From: Lumbricus terrestris
Taxonomy: Eukaryota; Annelida; Clitellata; Crassiclitellata; Lumbricidae
Direction of reading: 5' to 3'
Assembly: GCA_949752735.1 (NCBI GenBank)
Contig: OX457042.1
Span: forward strand, 61,169,468 to 61,233,467
Length of the DNA stretch: 64,000 nt
A model generated the notes under the pieces. It was not told where the DNA came from. It searched no databases and saw nothing but the letters and a program-made list of their open reading frames with translations. The position numbers were made by a program, and so were the translations under genes. This document shows, in pieces, positions 37,877 to 49,873 of the stretch. Numbering within the stretch: position 1 is the stretch's first letter; the number at the start of each line of letters is the position of its first letter.

Positions 37877-38889
37877 TTGCGTGTGAAGTTTCCATCGACT
37901 TCACTCAGAGAATCAAGATGCCTGAAGTTAAATATGCGCGGGGAGTGACAAAACTTCGTAATGAAATCTACGCCCTCCTTGATTCGGGATTTCTTTTAGG
38001 CCTATATGAAATTCATGTCGTTGAGGATCGAAATCCATTTCGTCTTCAGAAGAAAATCAAACTAAAGGAGACGAAGTCTCCCGTAGATGTTGTATCCAGT
38101 GAGAATGAAAATTGTCTCTACGTATCTGACTATGGTGAGAGATGCGTCTGGAAGATAACAAGAGAGAGAGATGACAAAAACAAAATAATCAAATGGCTGA
38201 CCACTGATTATAAGCCATGGACTCTGTCAGTGACCAGAGATGATCAGTTGTTGGTGATCGATTATTTATCGTCGATTCTTTGGATTTACGGATCAGACGC
38301 AAAACTTATTCGATCCATTCCGTTACCAATTGAGATGTGGGATCCTCGTCATGCAGTGGAAACATCAATCGGGAATTTCATCATCCTTCACGAATGGAAG
38401 GAAATGAAAGAGAAGGGAAAGAGTGGGTCAGGTGGGAAAGAGAGTGAATTGATCAACAGTAAGAATTATACGGAAGAGAAAGATAGTAGGTCAATAAGAG
38501 CAACAGAAGAGAATAAAGAAGGAGAAGCAGAAGCAGAGCAGAGATGGTCGACAGCAAAGACGACTACACGGGGAATAAGTGAATTAAGTAGAGATGGAAA
38601 AACGGTCATCCGTCGATTTATTCCTTCAAATAAAACACAACAACTGAATGATCCTCATTATCTGGCAATCGATACAGACGATCGAGTGTTTGTGGCTGAC
38701 TCTGGGAATGATAGAGTGATTCTCTTGGATTCCCATCTTAAATGGAATCGAATTCTTCTTGCAACAAAAAATAAAGAAACAGAAGAATTATTCCATTATC
38801 CATACAGTTTGTTCTATAGCGAAGAAAATAAACAACTGATCGTCTCACAATTTTGCGGAGCGATTGCGCTATATAAACTTTTGAGTTGA
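37877..38889 (+). CDS. NHL-type beta-propeller terminal exon, gene copy 1
   Basis: The open frame ends at TGA 38889. The first ATG is 37918, but the frame is open from a TATTTTAG acceptor at 37876, giving a phase-1 start that fits the preceding exon; a second acceptor (CACTCAG at 37908) is possible. The protein has blade-like repeats: VDVVSSENENCLYVSDYGER-CVWKITR, PWTLSVTRDDQLLVIDY-LSSILWIYG, HYLAIDTDDRVFVADSGNDR-VILLD and a final QLIVSQFCGAIALY strand, as in NHL/TRIM-type propellers used for ligand or RNA binding. A charged low-complexity insert (about 38400-38570) interrupts the propeller. It would be the sensing or binding end of a CARD-containing protein (inference). Confidence 0.7.
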
Positions 38890-39574
38890 AATAATTAAAC
38901 TCACATTGCTTGAACAGATTCTTTGAAACAAATATCTTTCTAAACATAATCCGGGCTCTGAAAAATATTCTAGTTACGTAAATTATTATTCTGAATAATA
39001 ATCCCGGTTTGATAACATTCAACAGATAGAAAGTCGGGACAAGGTCCGGTTACACGACACAGAACATACTGCCAAGACCGTAGCTAGGTGGTGTTTTGAG
39101 CTTGCATGCATTCAAACATTATGGAACTCCATTTTACAGAAATCACATACATGCAATAGATCTAGCCTACTACTAACGGGTCTGTGTTGATTGGTTAAAA
39201 TTATGTCATGAATTTGTCTGTTATGAAGCGCAGTGATGAAGTTTAAAAAAATAATTATTTAAACCTGCCATGTGGCTCATCTGCAACAATGTTGCGTTCA
39301 ATTTCGATATCCCATTGTGCATTTGCTAATGCGCAATAACCTACAACTTAGGCACGTAGTTGTGGTTTTGGATGTCTTGTTTTATTAATGTGCGTGCAGA
39401 GCAAAAGCATCTGTTAAGTGACTCGCCTGTATTTAGTAATTGCGAAATGTGTGTTGAACTCTATCAACACTGCGAAAGAAATTTTCGGTGCTGCAATATT
39501 AGGCTACTGATTCTGAGAGGACACGAACAATCAACGTCGAGCCAATAATCCAGCTCTAGTTTCGTTTTATCATG
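38890..39574. other. Intergenic, no gene seen
   Basis: Downstream of the propeller gene. A lone CCAAGACCGTAGCTAGGTGG at 39071-39090 resembles one tip of the hAT MITE at 36981. Confidence 0.45.
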
Positions 39575-39660
39575 AACAATGTACTCAATCAATTCAATCA
39601 ATCAGAATTTATATAGCGCCCTTTCAAGGTGCCTACTCAGGGTCGTTTCCGGCAGAGATC
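39575..39660 (-). mobile_element. CR1/L2-like LINE 3' end
   Basis: On the minus strand: GACCCTGAGTAGGCACC, AAAGGGCGCTATATAAATTC, then TGATTGATTGAATTGATTGA. A GCGCTATATAAAT box followed by a 4-bp tandem tail is the same 3' structure as the LINE ending at 62110. Confidence 0.65.
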
Positions 39661-40754
39661 AAACAAAAACGTCTTCAACAACTGCTTGTGAAATTAAGGA
39701 CACTTTGGGAGATGTCGCATAGTCAATGGAAGCAGATTCCAAGTTGTTGGACCAATCACAGAGAACCATTTAACATCTTGGGTTTTTTACCGACCGCAAG
39801 AGCCATAGTCCAACCTAAACAGACATCATTCCATTCGGGACGGTTCCACCACAAAATGCCATCCGTTCTCTGATTAATAGATGAATCTGTATTAAGTAAT
39901 GAAGATGGACGAAATTCTTCCGATCAACTGTTCATCGTTTCGCTGTCTTCATAGAACCCTAGACAACTTCGCCCACAATGGATGTCTACCACGAACAACG
40001 CTTCTGCAGAATGTGACTTAATTACGAAGACATCTTCGCCATACTGGACATCTTCAAGGTGTCTGTCTTCCGCGTCATTCCGGTGTTTCTCGCTCCCTTT
40101 AATGTCACCAAAGTTTCTTAAGTGACAAGGCTGACAAATGGCCACCTCCAAAATGTGTTCACGTCATCCATTGCCTCTATGGACTCGGCTTTGACCTCTG
40201 CCGCCATGGTCCAAAAGCAACCTCCAGCAGATCACATTGAATGGATCAAGAGAGCAACTTCTATTTGACGATCATGGTTATCCTCGTTTCGATGAGTTAC
40301 GTGTCTTTGCCTATCTGTGCTGATGCACTTTTGTTGTACTGTATACAATGCATACATGCATGTCTAATAGACTCTGTCTATGTTCAATTTTAATTTCTGT
40401 TCAGGATGGGGTCAGGTGAAACGAATTTCGTCCCACAGATTACCAAATAATCGCACACTTATCTATCACTAGTTCAGTGTATGGTGTTTGCACAAGTGGA
40501 CCTAATATGAAAATTCAATTTTTATTTGTCTATTAAATTCAGCACAAGTTCTGCACATATTTACAATGAAGCCAACTCTCTAGCCTATCTGAATCTTATA
40601 CTATAAATTTGTTTGCTATTATTATTCTGTGTGTAGGTCTATGTGCGTCCGTCCCAAAAAAGGCTCTGAAACTGTATGCATTTGAATGACGAAACATTTT
40701 TCTACATACATGTACTCTTACGCGAATTTATAGGTCAGCGTGACTAATTTCAGC
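39661..40754. other. No gene identified
   Basis: 39661-40290 is more GC-rich and may be the body of the minus-strand LINE whose 3' end lies at 39575, but no catalytic motif could be followed. The rest is AT-rich and featureless. Confidence 0.4.
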
Positions 40755-41640
40755 GGTGGCCTGACAAAATGTCGCAAGACAAAATGTCGCCGACAAAATG
40801 TCGCCGACATAATGTCGCCGACATAATGTCGCCGACATAATGTCGCGAATAATTCTACTCCCTAAGTGCGTAGTGCATGGAATAAATGGCTTCGATCTTT
40901 CCGAAGTTTGAAGTATACCCGTGCGAGGAGGTAGGGAACTTCAACAAGAGGAACATATGGCTCTCTTACGTCGTCAACAGGACCTTGGGGTTCCACCCGG
41001 AAAGAAGAAGGCGTACGTTAGAGTGAACGAGGGACTTCGCACTATCGTCACCGATTACGGAAACAGAGAACCCATTCACTACTTAGGAGACATTGCAAGA
41101 ATCCTGAATATCAGTGTTGTATGAACAGTTATAATGCTTTATTAGCATTATTCATGGACATTAACAGAGACACTGACAGATTCAATATTAAATTAATTCT
41201 AGCTGTAGATTAACATCATGTAGGCCTATTTGTAGTGTGTTTGCACACTATGTACCATAGTTTTGTATTTATATTTTTTCCATTCATCACGTACATTTCC
41301 GTATACGTTAACGCATTTAGTATTAACATCAATGTAGCTCTCTTAGTAACTTCATGGAACGAGAGTTAGTACGCACAATATTTTATTTTTTATTTTTCGC
41401 GGTCTTTCTTTATGAATATTTTTTGGAATGTGTTTCTGTTGACACTACGATTAACAAGTTCATTCGATGGTTATTAAATGGTCGATTTGTGCAACAAAGA
41501 ACTGTTTTTCTCATTTACGATTGCGCCATTTTGTCGGCGACATTTTGTCTTGCGACATATTGTCTCTGCGACATTTTGTCCGCGACATTTTGTCGGCGAC
41601 ATTTTGTCGTGCGACATTTTGTCATGGAACCATTTCAGCT
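40755..41640. mobile_element. Foldback-like element with ACATTTTGTCG tandem ends
   Basis: The left end is a run of (C)GACAAAATGTCGC and CGACATAATGTCGC units (about 40765-40848). The right end (about 41525-41630) holds the same unit in opposite orientation, CGACATTTTGTC. Each unit is itself nearly palindromic. The interior includes a 50-codon frame from ATG 40886 (ASIFPKFEVYPCEEVGNFNK, then YVVNRTLGFHPE) that looks exonic but is unassigned. The superfamily is unknown; MULE-like is possible. Confidence 0.6.
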
Positions 41641-42880
41641 CTCAATTCACTCTAGAACCTAAGATATGAGCGTTTTTATTAAACGCGTTCAGTTAACCTA
41701 GCGCCTATACAGATTTAACAAGCCATGTCTACCGTTGCACATAACTATAGCGTCGCCATTAAACATCGCATGAGTTTTTTATGTCCTGACGTCATTATAG
41801 CGGCTCTCGCCTCTCGCAGTATTAACCAAGTTATTAATAGGCGCTCTCCTGCAATGAAGAAACAACAGAGAAAGGAGAATGTGCATGGGCGCCGACTCTG
41901 CGAGGCCCGTGAGTGCTCAGCACCACCAGAAATTGACCATGCTAGGCCCGCCTATGCATGGGCACCACCAGAAATCAGTCAACAAGATGTGCTTTTTATG
42001 ATATTATTTCTCTGTTGGCATTGATTATCTATAAAAGTCATTTCGTCTTTTACATATTTTCTTTTATCTCAGTTAGTCTACCTTACTATTACTCCAGTTT
42101 GACCCCGTCCGGTAGTCTGAACTCAATACGAGTACGAGGAAAACATCGAAATCCTGTTCGTTCGACCCACTTCAGTAGCCTAATCTTTTTAAATTACGGG
42201 CGAAGGCGACGATTTGAATGACTGTTTCTTTTTTATTGTACGTGTACATGATAGGCTATAATGATCCTCACTGCGCGAGAATCACCTCTAAGCATCACAA
42301 AAGCTGGATATTGTTTGTCTGCATGCGTTAATTAACAACTCAGCCTTGACTAAATTGTCTGTGAAAACTATTTGAAAAACTATCTTCCACAATGTTAATA
42401 TTGGCTCACTAAATAGTGGTTAATGTAGACAGAATTTTTTGATTTCTTGTGCAAAATTTGAGTCTGTTGAGTGTTACCTAATTAGGGGAGAGTGCTCAAA
42501 GATGCACATGCTAAAGAAGATTGTGCTTTTCTTCTGTGTTAATTCCCATAGAAGTAGGCTACATGAGTACATGTTGACCCAAAGAGTGATCAAATTTTTT
42601 TAAGCAAGAACATTTATTGAAGTGTTAAATCATATCTTTAAACAATGAAATAATGGGAAATTTTGATGAGATAACAGCTTCAAATGTCACTTTTTCATGT
42701 TGTGTGGATTTTTTTTTAAACAAGGGCAATGATGCTTTTCAAGTCTTAAACCACGACAATTTCGTAAAAAATGACAGCCTAAGATGCTACCATCGCAGAG
42801 TGGTAAGAAAAAAAATCGAAGATGGTTAGGAGCACATCCCCTCCCCAAACCACTTCGGCCCTTCCCTGCTCGGCGATCGT
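41641..42880. other. No gene identified
   Basis: A short direct repeat built on GCATGGGC, AGGCCCG and GCACCACCAGAAAT lies at about 41884-41975. The remainder is AT-rich. Confidence 0.45.
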
Positions 42881-42884
42881 CCTT

Positions 42885-43429
42885 TGACCGCGAGTTCGTC
42901 CCCTAAAACCATGAACAAGTCTCCGCCTATGAACAGAGGTAATTTCAATAACTCTGCTATCAAAAAAGGCTCAAACGTTTTCCCGCGCTCATGCGCGGAT
43001 TTCTTTCATATTCATTTGGGCACTCACACTCTTCGGGTCAACTCGGCGCCAAAGAGAATGTGGATATGTGTGCGTGTATGTGTATGTTTGTCTATACGCT
43101 TACAGTTTCGCAGCTATTGGAAACCAGAACGATTGTGAATCTCTCTCACCACGGGTTCTGCGTGGGGACGAAAAGTCGAAATTTCGCTATGTTCATAATT
43201 ATATTCGCGCAGTTTCGCAGATTTACACCTCAGCTAGCGATAGAGTGCGACCAAGGTCACCACCCACAGCCAGCACACACACACCGCCCTGCAGAGGCGG
43301 GTCAGGTTTGGATTTTGGGGAGAAGCGGTGTGAGGTGGAGGGGCGAAAACCCGAAATTTAGCGGTCAACGCCGGGTACCCCAGAGGAGTAGTGTCGAAAA
43401 ACCAAAATTTCCTCGGGTAACGCAGCTAG
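42885..43429 (+). mobile_element. Helitron-like 3' portion ending CTAG
   Basis: Ends CTAG (43426-43429) followed by T, preceded by a degenerate GC-rich CAACGCCGGGTACCCC / CCTCGGGTAACGC region. It shares an AGAATGTGGATATGTGTGCG-type tract (about 43055-43080) with the Helitron-like unit at 53787 in opposite orientation. The 5' end is not located. Confidence 0.45.
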
Positions 43430-43462
43430 TGTTTAATAAAGTACATCAAAACACGTTTGGAC

Positions 43463-44724
43463 CATAGCTCGAGAGTACGCGTACCCTAAAATAAAATACG
43501 TTAAAATACGTACGTACCTTTCAAAAAATACAATACGCGTATGGTACGTACCATGCAAATGCACGAAAATTTCGTTTATGGCTTACTAGGCGACCCATAG
43601 CCTACATGTACGTATACATGCAGTCAGCAGTATAGTATAGTATAGTAGTATGCGTCATTGAAATCGGTATTTCCGGTAGCGTAGCAGTAAAATTTTAATT
43701 CGGTATATTCTTCTAGGCCTATAACCTAACTAGATGTTTTACCCGGCGTTGCGCGGGAAATTTGTGGTTTTTAACACTACTCCACCATCGTTGACCGCTA
43801 AATTTCGGGTTTTCGCCAACCCTCCACCCGGCCCCTCTTTCCCAAAAAGCCAAACGTGATCCGCCCTTGCGGGGCGCTGCGGAAATTATCACTGGGCAAG
43901 TATGACGTCGTGCCGACTGTAGACTCTTTACTGATTATTGATGAAATCTGTGTTAAAATGCTGTTGATGAAATCTGTCTTAAAACGCTAATAACTCGATT
44001 TCTAAAGTGAAATTTAGGGTTTGGTACCCATCGTTGACCGCTAAATTTCGTGTTTTCGCCAACCCTCCACCCCACCCCGCTTACCCAAAAATCCAAACGT
44101 GACCCGCTCTTGCGGGGCGCTGTGGAAATTATTACTGGGCAAGTATGACGTCATGTCGACTGTATACTCTTAGCTAAATCGTAACGTGAGCGATTATAGA
44201 TGAAATCTGTCTTAAAACGCTAATAACTCGATTTCTAAAATGAATTAAAAGCTGAAAATAGTCAATATGACCTTAAAGTTTGGGTAAGAATCAATTGGAT
44301 ATTTTTTAAAAACCGACGCTCTGTCATTTCCGAGCTTACTCTGGGACGAAGAGTAAAAATCCGGACATACAAACATATGGAAGAACAAACTTTGAGAAAT
44401 ATATTAGAGATTAATTGAATGCAACTGTTCAACCTTTTCCTTGGAGTTGGACTTTTAGCAGCAGAACTTAGCCGACTACCTGACATTAATTGGTGCATTA
44501 AGTGCTGGATAAACATAGACCTACAATATGGCATTGCAGCAATTCACTACACTATATACATGGCTGTGATTGTTTGTTTAAATTAAACTGAACATTCTTA
44601 TAATGAGCAATGACGAGGCTAACGTATTTTATTATTGTTTACGTACCGTAAAATAGGGTACGTTAAAATACGTACGTACCTTTCACAAAATAGAATACGT
44701 ATGGTACGTACCCTCGAGCTTTGG
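43463..44724. mobile_element. Foldback-like element rich in ACGTACC motifs
   Basis: Ends GCTCGAG(A/G)GTACG inward on both sides, with repeated CGTACGTACCTTTC blocks (about 43494-43525 and 44660-44685), and TTTGGAC at both flanks (43456-43462 and 44725-44731). It contains a Helitron 3' end on the minus strand, so it may be composite. Confidence 0.5.
43730..44400 (-). mobile_element. Helitron-like unit, minus strand
   Basis: The minus-strand 3' end is CCCGCGCAACGCCGGG (hairpin), TAAAACAT, CTAG (43733-43730) and then T, the classic Helitron terminus. Two tandem blocks (GTTGACCGCTAAATTTCG, GGGTTTTCGCCAACCCTCC) lie at about 43788-43840 and 44030-44085. The 5' end may be near 44390, where GGACATACAAACATATGG resembles Helitron 5' flanks. 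Confidence 0.6.
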
Positions 44725-44731
44725 TTTGGAC

Positions 44732-45370
44732 AAACCTACTACTCTGCTGTGCACATTTGCACCGAGCCACGTCCAGGCCACAGACAAATGTGGGTTGGGC
44801 CATTTTCCCGAACGGAATATTGCACGAACGTGACTGAACCAAGCAAGTAAACACTCAGAATGTCTAGTTGGTCAAAGCACTGGCAGACGATTTTTTTTCG
44901 ATAGGTGCATATTCTATTCTATTGTTTTTATTGGATCATAGATTGCCTCTTAGACTATTTTTAAAAAAAAACAGGCGTTCCCAATGCGGTTGCCTAAAAA
45001 AATTGACCTACAAGTCTTAAGAAACCTGCTGTTGTGATTTTTTGAAGTCTTCTAGTTTTATTTCGGTGTCAGGCATAGCTGTAACGTTCCCTCTAATATT
45101 TTTCCAGTGCGCGCGGAACTGACAGTTGCTTGAGCAACCCAAATTTCCACATGAGCATCATATTTTCAGAAACATTAAATTTGTGTTTGGGAAAACTATT
45201 GGTCAAACTACACTAATTACATGGCTGCATTTTAATGTCTCTTTCTAAACTAAAGATGATGTATGGCGCAGAAATCACGTAGGGCCTATAGGTTTTAATA
45301 TTATCGCAAATGAACAAATTATGATGCGAGTGGAATAGCCTACCAAGCCGAAAACTGAACTAGACCTACA
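44732..45370. other. No gene identified
   Basis: AT-rich, no coding or repeat structure noted. Confidence 0.4.
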
Positions 45371-45391
45371 CCCTAACCCTAACCCTAACCC
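45371..45391 (-). repeat. Interstitial telomere-like (TTAGGG)3 array
   Basis: CCCTAA occurs three times in tandem plus CCC. It is short and lies next to a hairpin element. Confidence 0.8.
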
Positions 45392-45405
45392 ATTCATGAC
45401 AAATA

Positions 45406-45900
45406 GTCACGTGACTAATTAATATTCATGAGAATACTATATCAAAACCCACTGAGAGTTCTATATCAACAGGCAGTGAGAGTTCTATATCAGCAATTAA
45501 AAAGTCATTAAAACGCCCATTAGTCACGCCCAATAGTCACACCCACCCCTTGATAGGCCTATAGAAATCCTCATTAATATTCATCACAAATAGTCACGTG
45601 ACTAATTAATATTCATGAATGCAGTGATGCACATGGTATTTTCAAACAGTGAAACGCTAAGAATTAATGAAAATACGAGCAACATAGCATTGTAGCTATA
45701 AGGGACATTTTTTATCCTTCCATGCCACATCCTTCCTCCATCACTCCCTCCCTCCTTTCTCATTCCAGTGGAGTGTGAATTACTTGGTATTTTAAAACAG
45801 TGAAATGGCTTTTTAATGACTTTTTAATTGCTGACATAGATCTCTCAGTGCCTGTTGATATAGAACTCCCAGTGGGTTTTGATATAGTATTCTCAGTAAG
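45406..45900. mobile_element. Inverted-repeat (hairpin) element
   Basis: Arms 45432-45517 and 45812-45895 are reverse complements (GAGAATACTATATCAAAACC, CACTGAGAGTTCTATATCAA, CAATTAAAAAGTCATTAAAA). Between them, TCACGTGACTAATTAATATT repeats the motif at 45407-45430 (second copy at about 45594). No coding capacity; MITE-like. Confidence 0.65.
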
Positions 45901-46177
45901 CCTACTACTTACGCACCTGAGTCTACTTGATGAAGGAGGCTATAATTATTATGTAGTTCTTTAGTTCTTAATCTACCATAATGATCAAAATAATCAAACC
46001 ATCAAAATAATGTTCAGCGCTAAAGTTTCTTCCTCCTATCTTTTTGCGAGACCATATATAATAAATTATACTGTCGATATTGACTTCCAGTTAAAAAATA
46101 CAATAGTCTCGTTCGTCCGTGTTCTACTGACGTTAGAAGCTGCGCCTCTGCCATCTTATTAAGCCAGTCAGTTTTAA

Positions 46178-46844
46178 CACTCGAGTGCCCAAGGTATATT
46201 TTTTTTCACGAAGGCCCAAGGGCGAGGGTCCGCGCGGACCCCAGCGTTTTCATGGTAATATCTTGAGAAGGGATTGGAATATCGTTACAGAATCTAGCAC
46301 TATGTATTCCCAGATGAATTTGCAATCGATTGATGTATCTTATACCACAATAACACCACCTGGTGTAAAATAATAGTGTAAAATCTCTTGATACACATTT
46401 ATGCTTGCTTGCGTCATTTACCGAAGGAAGTCTATCGTTTTCATGCTAAAATCTTGAGAAGGGATTGGAATATCATAACAGAATTTAGTTCTATGTAATC
46501 CAAAATGAATTTTCAGTTGACTGATGTACATGTATCTTGTATCACAATAGCACCACCTGGTGCAAAATAATAGTGTAAAAATCTCATGATACACAGTATA
46601 ATGCTTGCTTGCGTCATTTAGGCCTACCGAAGGAATAGAAGCAAATCTTGCGGTACCCTTAGTATACGATGTGGTTGTGGGGTACAGGGTTGGACAATAC
46701 TCACGCAAAATATACCATTCGATGCCCAAATGGTTGCTCTAGGAATACCTAAAAGCATTTTTGCATATCTATAGCCGTTAAAAAGTTATCCGGAAAAAAC
46801 GGGCCTGGGGTCCGGTCGGACCCCCCCCCTTGGGCACTCGAGGG
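46178..46844. mobile_element. piggyBac-type MITE, 667 bp
   Basis: Terminal inverted repeats C(A/C)CTCGAGTGCCCAAGG are flanked by TTAA on both sides (46174-46177 and 46845-46848). Inside, a block of about 185 bp (TCTTGAGAAGGGATTGGAAT, then ACCACCTGGTG, then GCTTGCTTGCGTCATTTA) is tandemly duplicated at about 46259-46428 and 46449-46634. No transposase. Confidence 0.9.
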
Positions 46845-46848
46845 TTAA

Positions 46849-47075
46849 ACTTAGAAAACCAATTTGTTCTTTGAAAAACTGTTCAATTATTATAGCTAAA
46901 TTTATAGGCCTACACTCATTCGCTTTGCGTTTCGACATAGCGTGCACATTTCACTGACTAAGAAATATTACACCGTATTAAATCAACGTCCGAAGTGGAA
47001 TCCGACTCTGCTGACGATCTGACTGAAAGACAGGCGTGCAAGATACGTGCCTAGCGATTTCAAGTTTCCACTCAC
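46849..47075. other. No gene identified
   Basis: AT-rich spacer. Confidence 0.4.
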
Positions 47076-47462
47076 CTATAGTGGAGGGTTCTTTGGCACC
47101 GCCCGTTGGAAGGTAACTTGCCAGCCGGAGCAGCCGCCTGTGACGGTCATGCTAGTCTTCTGGTTTCGGGTGAAAGCATGAGTCGTCAAGACGTCCTTAT
47201 TAATGACTGACAGACACTGAAGATGAGGTTGGAGCATCCCTTGTGAATAGTTATCTATTAACAGATGTCCATGATTGTGATTCTCAGCTCGTTTCTGCAT
47301 CATTATTCTCTTGATAGCCGTGACTTGAGCTTCCCACATATTCCTCAGAACCTGCGTCCAGTCAATACAAAGCTCTGGGGGTATAGTCATTAGTTGGGGA
47401 ATTCGCCCGGGGTAATTGAATGTCGGATGGCTACATTTCAGCTCGGTAGTCAACCTTGACAA
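47076..47462 (-). CDS. Uncharacterised minus-strand ORF, possible exon
   Basis: 128 codons, open and GC-richer than its surroundings. It has a proline-rich start (FNYPGRIPQLMTIPPELCID), W..VLRNMWEAQ, and a repetitive-free C-terminus (TVTGGCSGWQVTFQRAVPKN). The 5' end overlaps the truncated 5' border of the LINE that begins near 47450, so the first residues are suspect. I recognise no domain. It could be part of a gene or another transposon. Confidence 0.25.
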   Translation of the reverse strand: MSRLTTELKCSHPTFNYPGRIPQLMTIPPELCIDWTQVLRNMWEAQVTAIKRIMMQKRAENHNHGHLLIDNYSQGMLQPHLQCLSVINKDVLTTHAFTRNQKTSMTVTGGCSGWQVTFQRAVPKNPPL

Positions 47463-48383
47463 GGAAAACCTATCAAATTACCGACCCATCTCCAACCTTT
47501 CTTTTTCTATCGAAATTAACTGAACGAATTGTTCTTGCCCGCCTAAACGATTACCTCTCTTCTAACTCACTCCTCAATCCCCACCAATCTGGCTTTACTA
47601 AACACCACTCCACAGAAACTCTACTCCTCTCTCTCTACAATAAACTGGTCTCGGCCGTCAGTCATCAGCAAGTCTCCTGCCTCTGCCTCCTTGACATCTC
47701 CGCTGCATTCGACACCATCGATCACAGTCTCCTTCTTAATCGACTCTCTTCTTCTTTTGGCGTCTCTGGCACTGCTCTACTCTGGTTCGAGTCCTACTTG
47801 TCTTCCAGATCTTTCTCTGTTAAAGCCTCCAGTCACTGTTCGAAACCTCTTCAACTATCTTGCGGCGTTCCTCAAGGCTCCGTCCTGGGTCCACTCCTCT
47901 TCATCCTCTACACCACTCCTCTAAGTCATCTCATAAAATCCTCGTCTGTTGACCACCATCTCTATGCAGACGACACCCAACTCTTTATATCCTTTTCCCC
48001 AGGCTCTTTCTCCACCTCCATTGCTAAACTTCTCAAAGTGGTCAATCTGATCTCTCAATGGATGTCGTCCAACCTCCTCTGCCTCAACCCCTCCAAAACA
48101 GAGTTCATAACTCTAATCCTTCCTGACCAAATCAAGAAAATCCATGACCCTTCAATACACCTATGGACTAACTCTTCATCTCTTACCTTCACCTCTGATG
48201 CTCCGGTCCGCAATCTTGGTGTAATGTTTGATTCACACCTCTCCTTCTCTAACCACATCTCTAATCTATCGCGCTCCTGCTTCATGCACATCCGGGACCT
48301 CCGACGCATCCGACCCATGCTTGATTTCAAAACTGCTTCCACCATTGCTACGTCCATCGTCCACTCAAAGCTTGACTATTGCA
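47456..48383 (+). pseudogene. LINE reverse transcriptase fragment
   Basis: From about 47510 the frame reads LSKLTERIVLARLNDYL, then HQSGFTKHHSTETLLL, LLDISAAFDTIDHSLLLNRL (catalytic D in block A), GVPQGSVLGPLLFILY (block B), YADDTQLFIS (the catalytic YADD, block C) and WMSSNLLCLNPSKTEF, NLGVMFDSHLSFSNHI and KLDYC. The first few codons are in another frame because of a small indel near 47500. Endonuclease and N-terminal sequence are missing. The family is CR1/L2-like by these motifs. The catalytic residues survive, but the protein is truncated at both ends. Confidence 0.9.
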
Positions 48384-48386
48384 ATT

Positions 48387-48523
48387 TTAAAAAACAATTG
48401 AAGCTACACTTGCTCTCGAGCTCATGACATTTACTCTGACAGTTGACATTATGCGTGTAAAGCATCCTAGAAGTAGCTTGCTACTGACGATGCTACACAA
48501 ATTGTCTGAATTACATTACATTA
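48387..48523 (+). mobile_element. Nested LINE 3' end
   Basis: 137 bp bounded by a CAATT target duplication (48382-48386 and 48524-48528). It encodes the last residues of another RT (FKKQLKLHLLSSS, stop) and ends in an (ATTAC) tail. The host LINE resumes exactly after it. A relative lies at 59613-59695. Confidence 0.8.
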
Positions 48524-49245
48524 CAATTCCCTGTTCTTAAACCTTGATTCCTCAAAACTTAAGCGCCACCAACTCATACAAAATTCTCTTGCTAGAGCCG
48601 TCACCAGAACACCCAGACATCATCACATCACCCCCATCCTCAAGTCTCTTCACTGGTTGAAATCCCAGAGCGAATTCACTTCAAAGTTCTCTCCTTAACA
48701 TACAACTCCTTACAATGCTCCCAGCCCAGATATCTTCGCGAACTGTTCACCATCCAGCGTATACCCATTCTACCCGATCATCCGCCTGCCTTACACTCTC
48801 TCGACCGCCGGTCACAAGTCATCTCAAGTTCTCCAACCGAGCCATATCCAACTCAGCACCACGCCTTTGAAATGATCTGCCTGCTGAGTTCCGATCCTTT
48901 TCAGGTCCTCCTACATCATTACTAATCACACACCATCACCTTCCTCAGGCTCCTCTATCCATCACACCTCGGGCCTTTCACTCGAAACTAAAGACACTCC
49001 TTTTCAAGAACTCTTATCCTGTTTCATCTGATCCCCTACCCTCCAATTCCCGGCTCAGACGACACCCACCTTAGTAGCTGTTCCACCCCTCTGATCCTAC
49101 GGTACCTCGACCCGGACCACCATGGACTACTCTTACGAACAACCCTTCTAACTCAACGCAGCGCTCGTGAATAAGCCGGTGCCCCGCGCTTGGCTTTCCA
49201 GTGGCGCTTTAGAAATTAGGAGATTACGATTACGATTACGATTAG

Positions 49246-49873
49246 TCGTCCGCGCACTCAGATATTGACCACTCGATGGTAAAAGAGGAATTAATAAATC
49301 AATGACTTACATCAAGTTAAACAAAACGTTAGCTTATAATGCACTTCCTACCAAAGTTTGTGCGCGGCGATTAGAAACTGCTGCGATGCATTTTTTGGTG
49401 AGCTTCGCGGTCGCACAGCCGCGCAGCGTAGAGGGAACGTTGGGCCGCCTGCCCCACCTTCACCACGCCTGTCACATATTCATGCCTGGATATTCATCCG
49501 CTCTTCCCCTACAGTCGTCGATATGGATCAGTCAGCGTCGTCATCAGAATTCGTCTCCGTCTTCTGATGCAATATCATAATTAATAAACATCAACAATGG
49601 TAGTTTTAGGTGAAAATAATATTACATTTGGGAAGTCAATTGAAACTCAGTGCTTCATACGGTGGACATATAAATCGGAAGAGATTCGCTCATTTAAGTT
49701 ATTGACTAATTAAAATGAAGATGATAGCCTATATTTGTCGTAGTAGTTGTATAACTGAAACAAATAACATATAACAACACATGAGAAAATAAAATGCTAT
49801 TATTCATTGAACCGTAATTGCAAAATTAGTCAATTTATTACAATGACGAAAAGTCCATAGACGAAGTCCATTC
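49246..49873. other. No gene identified
   Basis: Flank between LINE and satellite. Short open frames without recognisable content. Confidence 0.4.

Larger units (their letters stand above)
47450..49245 (+). mobile_element. L2/CR1-like LINE, 5'-truncated
   Basis: Reverse transcriptase sequence starts abruptly in the first RT block and runs to a 3' tail of GATTACGATTACGATTACGA (49222-49244). The 3' half is decayed, with stops and frame changes. A second LINE end is inserted at 48387-48523. Confidence 0.85.

Noticed and set aside
45371..45391. Chromosome end or telomere fusion
   Set aside because: Only three units, with ordinary sequence and transposons on both sides.
49302..49580. 92-codon ORF after the LINE
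   Set aside because: No recognisable domain, no splice borders, composition not protein-like.
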